Positions 44,900 through 54,545 of a stretch of 64,000 bases of DNA are shown here, piece by piece. This DNA is from Polycladidibacter hongkongensis (GTDB lineage Bacteria > Pseudomonadota > Alphaproteobacteria > Rhizobiales > Stappiaceae). The notes under the pieces were generated by a model. The model made no database searches. It was not told the DNA's origin and was given only the letters and a program-made list of their open reading frames with translations. Location: contig NZ_LLWC01000010.1 of NCBI RefSeq assembly GCF_001561995.1, positions 62,001 to 126,000 of the forward strand, written 5' to 3'. Both the position numbers and the translations under genes were made by a program. Numbering within the stretch: the stretch's first letter is position 1; each line of letters begins with the position of its first letter.

Positions 44900-46111
44900 A
44901 TGAAGATGATTGAAACAACTGAAGCGTTGGCGCACGCCTGTGCGCGGCTGGCGCAACACGACTATGTCACCGTCGACACCGAGTTCCTGCGGGAAACCAC
45001 TTTTTGGCCCAAGCTCTGCGTTATCCAGATCGCTTCGCGCGAGGATGCGGTGCTGGTGGATGCGCTCGCGGAGGGGCTCTCGCTGGAGCCGTTCTTTGAG
45101 CTGATGCGCAACCCCGCTGTGTTGAAAGTTTTCCATGCGGCTAGGCAGGATATCGAGATTGTCTATCATTTGGGCGGATTTGTCCCAGCGCCCTTGTTCG
45201 ACTCGCAAGTGGCAGCCATGGTGTGTGGCTTTGGCGATTCTGTTTCCTATGATCAATTGGTCAGCAAGGTAACCGGACAACGCTTGGACAAAAGTTCGCG
45301 TTTTACGGATTGGTCGCGTCGCCCACTTTCCGACAAGCAGCTCAGTTATGCGCTGGCCGACGTGACGCATTTGCGTGATGTCTACGAGTTCCTGCGGGAA
45401 CAGTTGGCGCAGAAGCAGCGCACACACTGGGTTGAGGACGAGATGAACACGCTGCGCTCGGAAGACACTTACCGGGCGGACCCAGAAAAAGCATGGCAAC
45501 GGATGAAATTGCGGGTACGCAAGCCGATCGAGCTGGCGGTACTGCAGCAGGTCAGCGCTTGGCGAGAACGAGAGGCGCAAGAGCGCAACACACCGCGCAG
45601 CCGGGTGCTGAAGGACGATGCCATTTACGAGATCAGCATGCAGCAACCAACGAGCGCACAAGCTCTGGGGCATTTGCGCACGATCCCGCGTGGTTTTGAG
45701 CGTTCGAAAGCGGCAGAAGGCATTCTTGCAGCGGTGAATAGCGCACTGCAAATTCCCAAGGAAGATTTGCCCGTCGTTCCCAAAGGGCGCCCTGCCCCAG
45801 ATGGCGCGGGGGCAGCGGTGGATCTGCTCAAGGTGCTGCTAAAGCTGACAAGCGAGACTACAGGTGTTGCAGCCAAACTCATTGCGACCGTTGATGATCT
45901 GGAGAAGATTGCAGCGGATGATGAGGCGGACGTGGCTGCGCTACAAGGCTGGCGCCGCGAGTTGTTTGGCGAAACGGCATTGAAGCTGAAACGCGGCGAG
46001 GTTTCGCTGGCGTTCGATGGGAAGAAGGTGGTTGTCTGCAACCAAGGTGAGCCAGTGGAGCGCGCGCCGCGCAGAGGCCGCAGCCGCCGCCCTAATAAAG
46101 AGCTTGGTTAG
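44900..46111 (+). CDS. rnd: Ribonuclease D
   Basis: 3'-5' exoribonuclease of the DEDDy type that trims tRNA and other stable RNA ends. It has 403 residues from ATG 44900. Catalytic residues are Asp26 and Glu28 (VDTEF), Asp84 (HAARQDIEI), Tyr150 and Asp154 (SYALADVTHLRD). A HRDC domain follows at about 205-285 (RKPIELAVLQQVSAWRE). The last 60 residues form a divergent basic tail (RAPRRGRSRRPN). No clear ribosome site precedes the start. It is a divergent neighbour of aspS and converges with ppx. Confidence 0.94.
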   Translation: MKMIETTEALAHACARLAQHDYVTVDTEFLRETTFWPKLCVIQIASREDAVLVDALAEGLSLEPFFELMRNPAVLKVFHAARQDIEIVYHLGGFVPAPLFDSQVAAMVCGFGDSVSYDQLVSKVTGQRLDKSSRFTDWSRRPLSDKQLSYALADVTHLRDVYEFLREQLAQKQRTHWVEDEMNTLRSEDTYRADPEKAWQRMKLRVRKPIELAVLQQVSAWREREAQERNTPRSRVLKDDAIYEISMQQPTSAQALGHLRTIPRGFERSKAAEGILAAVNSALQIPKEDLPVVPKGRPAPDGAGAAVDLLKVLLKLTSETTGVAAKLIATVDDLEKIAADDEADVAALQGWRRELFGETALKLKRGEVSLAFDGKKVVVCNQGEPVERAPRRGRSRRPNKELG

Positions 46112-46138
46112 CGTACCTTCCCCCAAAAAGATAAATGG

Positions 46139-46166
46139 AAACCCGGCAACTCGGCCGGGTTTTTTA
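46139..46166. terminator. Bidirectional terminator between rnd and ppx
   Basis: AAACCCGGC, loop, GCCGGGTTT with T-run TTTTTTATT. It separates convergent rnd and ppx. Confidence 0.87.
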
Positions 46167-46192
46167 TTGCAATCGTTTCTGGAATGGGCGCC

Positions 46193-47719
46193 CTAGTCCT
46201 CGATCCGCAATTCAACAGTACGTGAGAACAGTTTTCCAAGTTGATTGAGGCGTTTGCGCAAGCGCTCACCGTCGATTGCTGCGACGTCCTCTGGCAAGTG
46301 CAGGATGATTGCGCTGGATGAAACCTCAAGCCTTGTACGCGGCAACATGCCGGAGATCGACGCGCTGATTAGGCTGGCAAGCCGCATAACAGCGCCGAGC
46401 GCACGGGCCAGTTGCATCAACCGCGGACTGCACAAGCTGCGAATCTTTGGAGAGACCGCATCATCTATCAAGCCCTCATGGCGATAGAACACCGTTAAAG
46501 CGAGATAGGCGCGCCCGGCGTGATCAACACCGACGAACCCCATGTTGGAAATGACATTCAGCGATTGTTTGCCGCGATAATCAGGGTGGGCTCGCCAGCC
46601 GATGTCGGCAAGGTTGCAGGCGGCGAGACGGAGACGCTCTTCCTGCGGGTTCTCAACAATCCCCAAGTCAGAGAGTGCTTTACCGCTCCACTGCGCCAGC
46701 TCATCAGAATAAGCGGGGCAGCGAGCCCGTAGCAGGCCAAGCTCACGCGAAGCGGTGAGGAGCGGGTCTTTTTGCTGGCGCTGCGGAGAAAGAATGGAGT
46801 AGAGCAACCCCTCGCGCACACCGAGCGATGAGAACACCACCTGGTCCACTTTGGAGCGATGGATAACCTCGCGCATAACCACAGCACCGTAGGGCAGCAA
46901 CGAACGGCGGGCCTTGGAAACAACGCCGATTTTGGGTTGGTCGGTTATCTCGCCGCGGGCAACACGCTCGCAAAACTCCAGCGCGACCTCTGCCGGGATC
47001 GTGTATTCATGCATGACGTGGAGCGGGTAACGCTCTTGAAACAGGTGTAGACGGCCAAGCGAACGCCATGTGCCGCCAATGGCGTAGAACTTGCGCCCTT
47101 CAGCGCCGGTTAGCCAATCTGCCGTGGCAAGGGAATCAGAGGCAATGTGCATTGCTTCTTGCAGGTTACGCCTTGAAGCCTCCTGCAGGCGAATGCCGCC
47201 AAGGGGGAAAGTGTGCCCCTCGCCCAGCTGGGCGTTCTTAAGATCAACCAGCTCCAATGAGCCGCCGCCAAGGTCGCCCACCAAGCCATCGGGTTGCCAA
47301 AATCCGGAGATGACCCCCATTGCCGAGTAGTAGGCCTCGTCCGCACCGGAGAGGATTTTTACCTGTTCGCGGCAAATCTCCTCAACGTGGGCAATAAATT
47401 CCGGCCCGTTTTCCGCTTCGCGAGCGGCGGCGGTGGCGAGAATAGCAATTTTGCCAACCCCGATATGATCGCAGATGGCGCGAAAGCGGTGTAACGCGGC
47501 AAGTGCGCGCTTTACATTTTCATCGCACAAACGGCCGGTTTCGGCCAAACCTCGCCCAAGGCCTGCGAGAACTTTCTCGTTGAACAGCGCGGTTGGAGCG
47601 CGCGCCTCGCGCTCGTACACCACAAGGCGTACGGAGTTGGAACCAATATCGATGACTGCAAAAGCCCCGTCCGCGGTGAAGCGTCCACGGGGCTCGTTAC
47701 CACTTAGTAAGTCAGGCAC
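46193..47719 (-). CDS. ppx: Exopolyphosphatase, Ppx/GppA family
   Basis: Cytoplasmic enzyme that removes terminal phosphate from polyphosphate and/or converts pppGpp to ppGpp. The product has 508 residues from GTG 47719. The ASKHA phosphate-binding motif is [17 protein letters not shown] and the second motif is [17 protein letters not shown] helical C-terminal extension (about 330-500) fits a Ppx of HD type. Its start overlaps the 3' end of ppk by eight bases (TTG at 47737 is another possible start), so translation is coupled. It follows ppk, the enzyme making the substrate. Confidence 0.93.
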   Translation of the reverse strand: MPDLLSGNEPRGRFTADGAFAVIDIGSNSVRLVVYEREARAPTALFNEKVLAGLGRGLAETGRLCDENVKRALAALHRFRAICDHIGVGKIAILATAAAREAENGPEFIAHVEEICREQVKILSGADEAYYSAMGVISGFWQPDGLVGDLGGGSLELVDLKNAQLGEGHTFPLGGIRLQEASRRNLQEAMHIASDSLATADWLTGAEGRKFYAIGGTWRSLGRLHLFQERYPLHVMHEYTIPAEVALEFCERVARGEITDQPKIGVVSKARRSLLPYGAVVMREVIHRSKVDQVVFSSLGVREGLLYSILSPQRQQKDPLLTASRELGLLRARCPAYSDELAQWSGKALSDLGIVENPQEERLRLAACNLADIGWRAHPDYRGKQSLNVISNMGFVGVDHAGRAYLALTVFYRHEGLIDDAVSPKIRSLCSPRLMQLARALGAVMRLASLISASISGMLPRTRLEVSSSAIILHLPEDVAAIDGERLRKRLNQLGKLFSRTVELRIED

Positions 47720-49922
47720 TATCCGAGCGATCCACAAAAAGTGTCGGGCTGTCTATCTGCAACGCGTCGCCGCGGCCGGAGAGCGATGGGTTTGTCATGA
47801 AATACTGATGCACGTTGAAGGGATCCTCGTCCGGTGCTGCGATTATTCTTTCATGCGAGCCATCTGGGAGCAGACGCCAGCTCTGTTGGTTGTCTTCCAA
47901 GTTTGCGACCATTATCTGATCCAAGATCTGCGCGTGCACAGAGGGTGTCTCGACAGGCACCAGCGTTTCAACACGACGATCCAGATTTCTTGGCATCAAA
48001 TCGGCAGAGGAGATATAGACTTTTGCCTCTGGTGAGGGCAAGCCCTGACCATTGCCAAAGCAGTAAATGCGGCTGTGTTCGAGAAAACGGCCCACAATTG
48101 ATTTCACGCGAATGTTGTCGGACAGCCCCGGCACACCAGGGCGCAAACAACAAATCCCGCGCACCACCAGATCAATCTGCACACCGGTTTGCGAGGCGCG
48201 GTAGAGAGCATCAATGATTCCCGGATCAACGAGCGAGTTCATCTTCAACCAGATCTGCGCCGGCCGCCCTGCTTTGGCATGGGCGATTTCTTCCTCGGTG
48301 CATTTCAGGATGCGCTTGCGCAGTGACGTGGGTGATATGGATAGCTTTTCCAGCTCTCCGGGCTCAGCATAACCCGTTATATAATTAAAGATTTTGGTGG
48401 CATCACGGGCGTAGGCTGGATCAGCGGTGAAGTAGGAAAGGTCGGTGTAGATTTTGGCTGTAATGGGGTGGTAGTTGCCGGTGCCAAAGTGGCAGTAAGT
48501 GCGCAGGCCCTTTTGCTCGCGGCGCACAACCATCGACACTTTGGCGTGGGTTTTTAGTTCCATGAAGCCAAAGACCACCTGCACCCCTGCCCGTTCCAGA
48601 TCGCGGGCCCAACGGATGTTGGCCTCTTCGTCGAACCGTGCCTTAAGCTCGACCAGCGCGGTGACGGATTTACCAGCCTCGGCAGCTTCGGCCAGTGCGG
48701 TGACAATGGGCGAGTTGTTGGAGGTGCGGTACAGGGTCTGCTTGATGGCGACCACGTCCGGATCTTGCGCGGCTTGGCGCAGGAACTGCACCACAACATC
48801 AAAGCTCTCATAGGGATGGTGAACAAGAATGTCTTTTTGCTGGATGGCAGCAAAGCAGTCGCCGGAATGCTCTCGCACGCGCTCTGGATAGCGCGGGGCA
48901 TAGCGGCTGAACTTCAGCTCTGGCCGGTCCAGCCCGACGGCTTGGGAAAGATCATTCAGGGCGAGCAGGCCATTAACGAGAAATATTTCATCCTCTTCCA
49001 CTTCCAATTCACCGGCGACCAACTCGCGCAGAAGCTCCGGTGTTTCCTGTTCGATTTCCAAGCGGATAACCTGACCACGGCGGCGGCGCTTCAGCGCGGT
49101 TTCAAATTCGCGCACCAGATCTTCCGCTTCCTCCTCGATCTCAAGGTCTGAATCGCGCAGTACCCGGAACGCCCCCGAGCCTCGCACTTTATAGCCGGGA
49201 AACAAGCGGCCAATAAACATAGATACGATGACTTCGATCGGGATAAAGCGGGTGTTGTTTCTGTCGCTGCCCTTTGGACGTGGCAACACCACAAACCGGC
49301 CAATCTGGCTGGGCAGGCGCAGCAGTGCAGTCAGACCGGGACCGCCGGACGCAGGCACCATATCGAGAATCAGCGAGAAGCCGAAATTCGGAATAAACGG
49401 AAACGGATGCGCCGGATCGATGGCAAGTGGGGTAAGCACCGGGAAAATATGATTGAGGAAATAGCCTTCCAGCCATTCACGCTCAGCAGCGCTCAGCTCA
49501 TCAAGTGAGGTGATGGCGATACCAACTTCGGTCAGCTCGCCGCGTAACTGGCGAAAGATGGCTTGTTGCTCGGTTTGCAAGCGGCTTACTGCAAGGGAGA
49601 TTTTCTCCAGCTGCTCTGCGGGGGTTAAGCCATCTGCGGAAAGTTTGCTCACATTGGCGCGGTGCTGGGCGCGCAGGCCAGCCACGCGGACCATGAAAAA
49701 CTCGTCGAGGTTATTGGCGGAGATCGACAAGAAGCGCAGACGTTCGAGCAGGGGGTGGGCCGGGTTCATAGATTCTTCCAGAACCCTCCGATTGAACTGC
49801 AACCAAGACAACTCGCGATTGACGAAACGTTCGGGTTTGCTCATGAGGGCCGCGCCCTGCCGGCGAATAGCGTCCAGTTCGTCGGCCGCTTCACTGGAGT
49901 TGTCTGCTATCACGTCATTCAT
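47712..49922 (-). CDS. ppk: Polyphosphate kinase 1
   Basis: Membrane-associated kinase that makes polyphosphate from ATP. The 736-residue protein shows the N-terminal helical domain ([20 protein letters not shown]), the head domain and two PLD-like catalytic domains. [20 protein letters not shown] (about 458-477) carries the phosphorylated-His region, and the second catalytic part includes [23 protein letters not shown] lies before the ATG. It is in a run hdaA-ppk-ppx on the minus strand, as in many alphaproteobacteria. Confidence 0.96.
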   Translation of the reverse strand: MNDVIADNSSEAADELDAIRRQGAALMSKPERFVNRELSWLQFNRRVLEESMNPAHPLLERLRFLSISANNLDEFFMVRVAGLRAQHRANVSKLSADGLTPAEQLEKISLAVSRLQTEQQAIFRQLRGELTEVGIAITSLDELSAAEREWLEGYFLNHIFPVLTPLAIDPAHPFPFIPNFGFSLILDMVPASGGPGLTALLRLPSQIGRFVVLPRPKGSDRNNTRFIPIEVIVSMFIGRLFPGYKVRGSGAFRVLRDSDLEIEEEAEDLVREFETALKRRRRGQVIRLEIEQETPELLRELVAGELEVEEDEIFLVNGLLALNDLSQAVGLDRPELKFSRYAPRYPERVREHSGDCFAAIQQKDILVHHPYESFDVVVQFLRQAAQDPDVVAIKQTLYRTSNNSPIVTALAEAAEAGKSVTALVELKARFDEEANIRWARDLERAGVQVVFGFMELKTHAKVSMVVRREQKGLRTYCHFGTGNYHPITAKIYTDLSYFTADPAYARDATKIFNYITGYAEPGELEKLSISPTSLRKRILKCTEEEIAHAKAGRPAQIWLKMNSLVDPGIIDALYRASQTGVQIDLVVRGICCLRPGVPGLSDNIRVKSIVGRFLEHSRIYCFGNGQGLPSPEAKVYISSADLMPRNLDRRVETLVPVETPSVHAQILDQIMVANLEDNQQSWRLLPDGSHERIIAAPDEDPFNVHQYFMTNPSLSGRGDALQIDSPTLFVDRSDSA

Positions 49923-50032
49923 CGGCGCCCTCTCCTTAAAGGTTCAGCTCCAAAATCCTTTTTAGAAATATCTGATTGGAGTTAATAGATGTAGTCGTCC
50001 CTTGTTGTTTCACAACCATAACACACTGAGAA

Positions 50033-50713
50033 TTATTCACCCAAGTTTTCTAATAGGCGAGCGGCCATGACGCGGGAAATCTTGGTGCCGTTGGCCAGAG
50101 CCTGTCTGTCCAGCGCTTCCACCACATTTTGTACCGCGCTGAGTGAGCGTTCGATGCGCACCACGAGAAAGTCGATCAAGGTTGGATCGACCACCACCTG
50201 CCGGTCAGCAAACAGCTTGGTCATTACAAGGCGAAGCAGCATATCGTCCGGCTCCTGCACCTCTACAGGGGTTGCAGCGCGAAAACGGGAGACAAGGTCG
50301 GGCACTTGCAGCTCAAAGCTTGCGGGCGGCGTGCGGGTGGTCATCAGCATGAAGCTGCCAATCTGGCGCACCGCGTTAAACAGATGAAACACCGCACGCT
50401 CGTCAAACCCATGGTGCAGGTCCTCGATTGCTACCGGGCCATTTGCCACCAATTCCGCAACTTTGGCCTCGGTAAGATCTTTTGCCTTGCAGATTGCAGC
50501 GCCGGAGCGCTCGTGCCATGCATTGACAAGGTGGGTTTTGCCCGCGCCTTGCGGGCCGGTTAGAACAATGACGGGTGAAGGCCATTCCGGCCATTGGTTG
50601 ACAAGCAGGAAGGCAGCCTTGTTGGTCTGGCTGACCAGATAATCATCGGCCCCCAGTGCCTCTTCATGGGGCAGCACCAGAGGTAACTGTTGCGGCTGCG
50701 CCGGTGAATTCAT
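50033..50713 (-). CDS. hdaA: DnaA regulatory inactivator HdaA
   Basis: AAA-type protein related to DnaA that, with the sliding clamp, turns DnaA-ATP to DnaA-ADP and prevents re-initiation. It has 226 residues. QLPLVLP near the N-terminus (9-15) fits a sliding-clamp-binding motif. Walker A is GPQGAGKT (53-60) and Walker B is VAIEDLHHG (about 94-102). The C-terminal DNA-binding domain of DnaA is missing. AGGAAG precedes the ATG. It lies between the AI-2E family permease and ppk genes, the known alphaproteobacterial order. Confidence 0.92.
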   Translation of the reverse strand: MNSPAQPQQLPLVLPHEEALGADDYLVSQTNKAAFLLVNQWPEWPSPVIVLTGPQGAGKTHLVNAWHERSGAAICKAKDLTEAKVAELVANGPVAIEDLHHGFDERAVFHLFNAVRQIGSFMLMTTRTPPASFELQVPDLVSRFRAATPVEVQEPDDMLLRLVMTKLFADRQVVVDPTLIDFLVVRIERSLSAVQNVVEALDRQALANGTKISRVMAARLLENLGE

Positions 50714-50776
50714 GCCACACTTCCTGTTGTTCTAATCGCTTTGCCAGCCATAAATGGCCGGGAGTACCCAAATGAT

Positions 50777-51856
50777 CTAGTCGTCATCTTCCGCGTCGAA
50801 GTCGCCAGTGCAGTAGATCTGGCTGCCCAAATACTGTTGCAAAGCAAAGCGAGCCAACACACCAACAACGGCAGCGGCGGGGATCGCAATCAGCATTCCG
50901 ACAAAACCCAGCAGACTGGCAAACGCAAACAGCGCGAACATCAACCAAACCGGATGCAGACCAACGCTTTTGCCCACCAGTTTAGGCTGCAGAACGTTGC
51001 CCTCTAGGAACTGCCCCAGCGCGAAAATGGCAAGGACAATGCCGATCATGACCGGATCCGGCCAAAACTGCACAACAGCGACCCCAATGGAGAGGAAGAA
51101 GCCAACTAAGGCGCCTACATATGGTATAAAACTAATCAAGCCCGCTACTATACCAATCAATAATCCGAATTTTAGCCCCACAATCAACAGGGTAGCTGCG
51201 TAATAAATACTAAGAACAAGGCACATCATCACCTGTCCGCGCACAAATCCGGCAACGGCGGCGTCCATTTCAGACGCGAGCCGGTGAATCGTTGGCCGTT
51301 GCTGGCGCGGCAACCAACTGTCGATTTTGGCGGTCATGTTGTCCCAATCGAGCAGCATGTAGAACGCAACCACGGGGGTCACCACCATCAAAGAGGCAAT
51401 TGAGACCAGTGCCTGTCCCCCATTCCAAATCGAGGTGAGCAACGTTCCGGCCCAGCCGGCAGCTTGTCCCATCAAGTCACCAAGGTTGCCTTTTAAATCG
51501 ATGCCTTGCACCCCGACTTTATCCAGATGCGGCGAAATGAACTCTATCAAGATGGTTTGCAAGGAGCCGACATAGGTAGGCAGCTCTACAATGAGCGAGC
51601 GCAATTGGCTGGACAAAACCGGTATCAACACCAGGAGGGCCGCGACAAAGAGAATCAGGAACAACAGCAGAATGGTTACTGTAGACAGCAGCCGGTTCAG
51701 CCCCATTGCCTCCAAGCGGTCGGCAATAGGATCCAGTAGATAAGCCAGTGCCATGCCAGCTACAAAGGGCAGCAAGATGTCGCGAAACAGGAACAGGAAC
51801 GCGACAAAAACGGCAAATGAAATCAACCAGAAGGAAATACGTCGCTGTAAAGTCAT
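50777..51856 (-). CDS. AI-2E family transporter (PerM/UPF0118)
   Basis: Inner-membrane protein of 359 residues with about eight hydrophobic helices: two pairs at the N-terminus, a soluble part near 75-130, and a C-terminal cluster (GLLIGIVAGLISFIPYVGAL). The family includes autoinducer-2 exporter TqsA and Na+/H+ antiporter-like members, so the function cannot be fixed. It is the first gene of the run ahead of hdaA (63-base gap), divergent from purM. GGAGCCC lies just before the ATG. Confidence 0.92.
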   Translation of the reverse strand: MTLQRRISFWLISFAVFVAFLFLFRDILLPFVAGMALAYLLDPIADRLEAMGLNRLLSTVTILLLFLILFVAALLVLIPVLSSQLRSLIVELPTYVGSLQTILIEFISPHLDKVGVQGIDLKGNLGDLMGQAAGWAGTLLTSIWNGGQALVSIASLMVVTPVVAFYMLLDWDNMTAKIDSWLPRQQRPTIHRLASEMDAAVAGFVRGQVMMCLVLSIYYAATLLIVGLKFGLLIGIVAGLISFIPYVGALVGFFLSIGVAVVQFWPDPVMIGIVLAIFALGQFLEGNVLQPKLVGKSVGLHPVWLMFALFAFASLLGFVGMLIAIPAAAVVGVLARFALQQYLGSQIYCTGDFDAEDDD

Positions 51857-52285
51857 GGGCTCCTACGCAGCTTTTGCAGGTGAATGATCGATTGCCCCGG
51901 AGTTTAGCGGAGATAATACGAAGCGCTCTAGCCCCATATTCTCCTGCTTTGGGGGGTGTTTTGCCCTTTATAGCAGCGGCGACGAGCGAAGGAAGTTGCC
52001 AATATCAAGAAAGCACGGCGGAGTTGTCTTTTGCACGAGGTAATGGCGAAAAAAAATGCAAGCTCTGAGTATGTTTATAGGTTAAATGTTGTCTTTTGGG
52101 TATCTCATCTGATTGTTTTGGTATTGCGCAAGACGAATTCTCTATATCCCAATGAAAACCTTGGTATTTGTGAGCAGTCACGCTTGCTTTTTACAGGGGT
52201 TTTGGGTTCTATGCCGACAAATCCGGCGGAACCATTTTGGGCATGCAAGCCGGTTGGCGATCAGCGGACAGGAGTTTCCCCCCTC
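51857..52285. other. Divergent promoter region of purM
   Basis: 429 bases between the AI-2E gene and purM. The purM frame stays open upstream to 52031 but lacks family similarity there. I see no purine riboswitch core and no clear PurR-type box. Confidence 0.4.
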
Positions 52286-53374
52286 ATGAGCGAGCAAAAC
52301 CAAAACGGCCTGACCTATGCTGCGGCCGGTGTTGATATTGATGCGGGCAACGCGCTTGTGAAGAACATCAGCCCTTTGGTGAAAGCCACCCGTCGTCCGG
52401 GTGCTGACAGCGAGATTGGCGGCTTTGGCGGGCTGTTTGATTTGAAAGGTGCCGGCTTTAAAGACCCTATTCTAGTGGCCGCCAATGACGGCGTTGGCAC
52501 CAAGCTAAAAATCGCGATCGAAACCGGTGTACACGGCGGCGTGGGCATCGATCTGGTGGCCATGTGCGTCAATGATCTGGTTGTGCAAGGGGCGGAACCG
52601 CTGTTCTTCCTCGATTACTACGCCTGCGGTGCGCTGGATGTGGAGGAAGCAACATCCGTTGTTTCTGGCATCGCTGAAGGCTGTCAAATTTCCGGATGTG
52701 CACTGATTGGCGGGGAAACCGCCGAGATGCCGGGCATGTATGCCAAGGGTGATTATGATCTGGCCGGTTTTGCCGTTGGCGCGGCAGAACGGGGCGAACT
52801 CCTGCCAAGTGCGGCACTGAGCGAAGGGGATGTACTGCTTGGTCTTGCATCCAGCGGCGTGCATTCCAACGGCTTTTCCTTGGTGCGTAAGATTATCGAG
52901 CATGCAGGCCTTGGGTTTGACTGCAAAGCGCCGTTTGCAAGCGAGACAACTTTGGGTGCAGCGCTAATGACGCCGACCCGAATTTACGTCAAGCCATTGC
53001 TGGCGGCGATCCGCGAAACCGGAGCAGTTAAGGCGCTGGCGCACATCACCGGCGGCGGCCTGCCTGAAAACTTGCCCCGTGTGCTGCCCGAGGGATTGCA
53101 AGCGCGGATCGACCTTGCCCAGATCTCTTGCCCGCCAGTGTTTGGCTGGCTGGCTCAAGCAGGCGGTGTCGCGCAAAGCGAAATGCTGCGCACCTTTAAC
53201 TGCGGTGTTGGCATGGTTGTCGCTGTTCGTGCAGACAAGGTTGCGGAGGTTACCGCGGTACTAGAGGCCAATGGCGAGCTGGTGATGCGCTTGGGAGCGT
53301 TGGAGCCCCGCGCAGAAGCGGACAGCGAGCAAGCGGTGTTTGAAGGCACTTTGGATTTGGGGCAAAATGCATGA
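52286..53374 (+). CDS. purM: Phosphoribosylformylglycinamidine cyclo-ligase
   Basis: AIR synthetase, fifth step of purine synthesis; uses ATP to close the imidazole ring. It has 362 residues from ATG 52286 (GGAG about eleven bases upstream). Typical motifs are GVGTKLKIA (about 70), [23 protein letters not shown] (about 90-112), [17 protein letters not shown] (about 135) and [17 protein letters not shown]-like [17 protein letters not shown]. It overlaps purN by four bases (ATGA), a coupled operon. Confidence 0.97.
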   Translation: MSEQNQNGLTYAAAGVDIDAGNALVKNISPLVKATRRPGADSEIGGFGGLFDLKGAGFKDPILVAANDGVGTKLKIAIETGVHGGVGIDLVAMCVNDLVVQGAEPLFFLDYYACGALDVEEATSVVSGIAEGCQISGCALIGGETAEMPGMYAKGDYDLAGFAVGAAERGELLPSAALSEGDVLLGLASSGVHSNGFSLVRKIIEHAGLGFDCKAPFASETTLGAALMTPTRIYVKPLLAAIRETGAVKALAHITGGGLPENLPRVLPEGLQARIDLAQISCPPVFGWLAQAGGVAQSEMLRTFNCGVGMVVAVRADKVAEVTAVLEANGELVMRLGALEPRAEADSEQAVFEGTLDLGQNA

Positions 53375-54000
53375 GTTTGAACCAAAGCCGAAAGAAAGTT
53401 GCTGTGCTGATATCCGGACGCGGCAGCAATATGGTTTCGCTGTTGGAAGCTGCGAAGGCCGAAGATTTCCCCGCGCAAATTGTCTGTGTGGGTAGCAATC
53501 GGCCCGATGCGGCCGGTCTGCAACGGGCACGAGATGCAGGCATTGCCACGTTCAGCCTTGATCACAAGCGTTACGGCAAGGACAGAGAGGCGTTCGAGCG
53601 CGAATTGCACGAAGAGCTGGAAGCTGCCGGTGCCGAATTGGTGGTGTTGGCGGGTTTTATGCGCTTACTCACCCCGTGGTTTGTCAATCGCTGGCACAAC
53701 AGGCTGATTAACATTCATCCGGCATTATTACCCGCCTTTCCCGGTCTTGATACTCATGCCCGTGCTTTGGAAGCTGGGGTAAAGCTGCACGGCGCCACCG
53801 TGCATTTTGTCACCGCGGAAATGGATGTGGGGCCGATTATCGCTCAAGGCTCAGTTGCGGTTCGCGATGATGATGATGCACAAACCCTTGGGGCGCGGGT
53901 GCTTCAGGTGGAGCATCAGATATACCCGCAAGCGCTCAGGCTCATTGCCAGCGGTGCCTATAAGATCGATGGCATGCGGGTGCTGGCAAGCGGTTCTTAA
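53371..54000 (+). CDS. purN: Phosphoribosylglycinamide formyltransferase
   Basis: GAR transformylase, third step of purine synthesis, using 10-formyl-tetrahydrofolate. It has 209 residues. ISGRGSNM (14-21) binds substrate phosphate. Catalytic residues are Asn114, His116 ([13 protein letters not shown]) and Asp152 (EMDVGPI), each shifted by eight from the E. coli numbering. The ATG overlaps the purM stop. Confidence 0.97.
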   Translation: MSLNQSRKKVAVLISGRGSNMVSLLEAAKAEDFPAQIVCVGSNRPDAAGLQRARDAGIATFSLDHKRYGKDREAFERELHEELEAAGAELVVLAGFMRLLTPWFVNRWHNRLINIHPALLPAFPGLDTHARALEAGVKLHGATVHFVTAEMDVGPIIAQGSVAVRDDDDAQTLGARVLQVEHQIYPQALRLIASGAYKIDGMRVLASGS

Positions 54001-54150
54001 GCAGGCGGCGTTACCTTTGTGTTCCGTTTTTTGCCTATGGTAAGCGCGGTATTCATCCGTATATTTACATGGCCCAAGTGGTCAGCCAGAGGTGGTGCAT
54101 TGCTCAGATGAGTGGTGCCTTTCTTTTTCTACAGCCTAGAGAGGGTCTTG

Positions 54151-54474
54151 ATGAGCTTGGCATGGGTAGCGTTGTTACTTGGCGGTTTGTTTGAAATTGG
54201 CTGGCCGCTGGGGCTAAAGAACGGCTACACAGAAGCTGGCATGAACTGGGGCTGGATCGCGTTCTCTGTGGTTTCCATGGGCTTGTCAGGGGCCCTGCTG
54301 TTCTACGCGCAAAAGACCATTCCAATGGGCACCGCATATGCGGTGTGGACCGGCATTGGCGCGGCGGGCACGTTTATGCTCGGCGTGGTGCTGTTTGGCG
54401 ATACGCTGAACGCGATGCGCATGGTGTCGGTACTGCTGATTATAACCGGCGTGATTGGGCTCAAGCTGGCTTAA
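54151..54474 (+). CDS. SMR family exporter, guanidinium exporter Gdx/SugE type
   Basis: Inner-membrane dual-topology SMR protein of 107 residues with four helices. It carries the essential Glu in GLFEIGWPLGLK and the motif TAYAVWTGIGAAGTFMLGVVLFG, which match Gdx/SugE rather than EmrE (WAVGLK and AVWTGIG are shared with E. coli SugE). Gdx proteins export guanidinium in exchange for protons. No guanidine riboswitch was recognised upstream. The ATG has GAGAGGG in front; the frame extends 13 codons to a GTG. It follows purN by 150 bases. Confidence 0.88.
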   Translation: MSLAWVALLLGGLFEIGWPLGLKNGYTEAGMNWGWIAFSVVSMGLSGALLFYAQKTIPMGTAYAVWTGIGAAGTFMLGVVLFGDTLNAMRMVSVLLIITGVIGLKLA

Positions 54475-54545
54475 GCGGTGGTGATTGGAGCTTGGTTGGA
54501 CTGCTCGTGCGCCTTGCTGCCTACGCTTGCTCTGGTGCTTGCCCC

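Noticed and set aside
52031-52285. N-terminal extension of PurM by 85 codons
   Set aside because: The text does not resemble PurM and the conserved N-terminus begins at 52286; open by chance.
54001-54150. Guanidine riboswitch before the Gdx gene
   Set aside because: No pair of ACGR-loop hairpins or ykkC-like core was seen by eye; listed as a check under findings.
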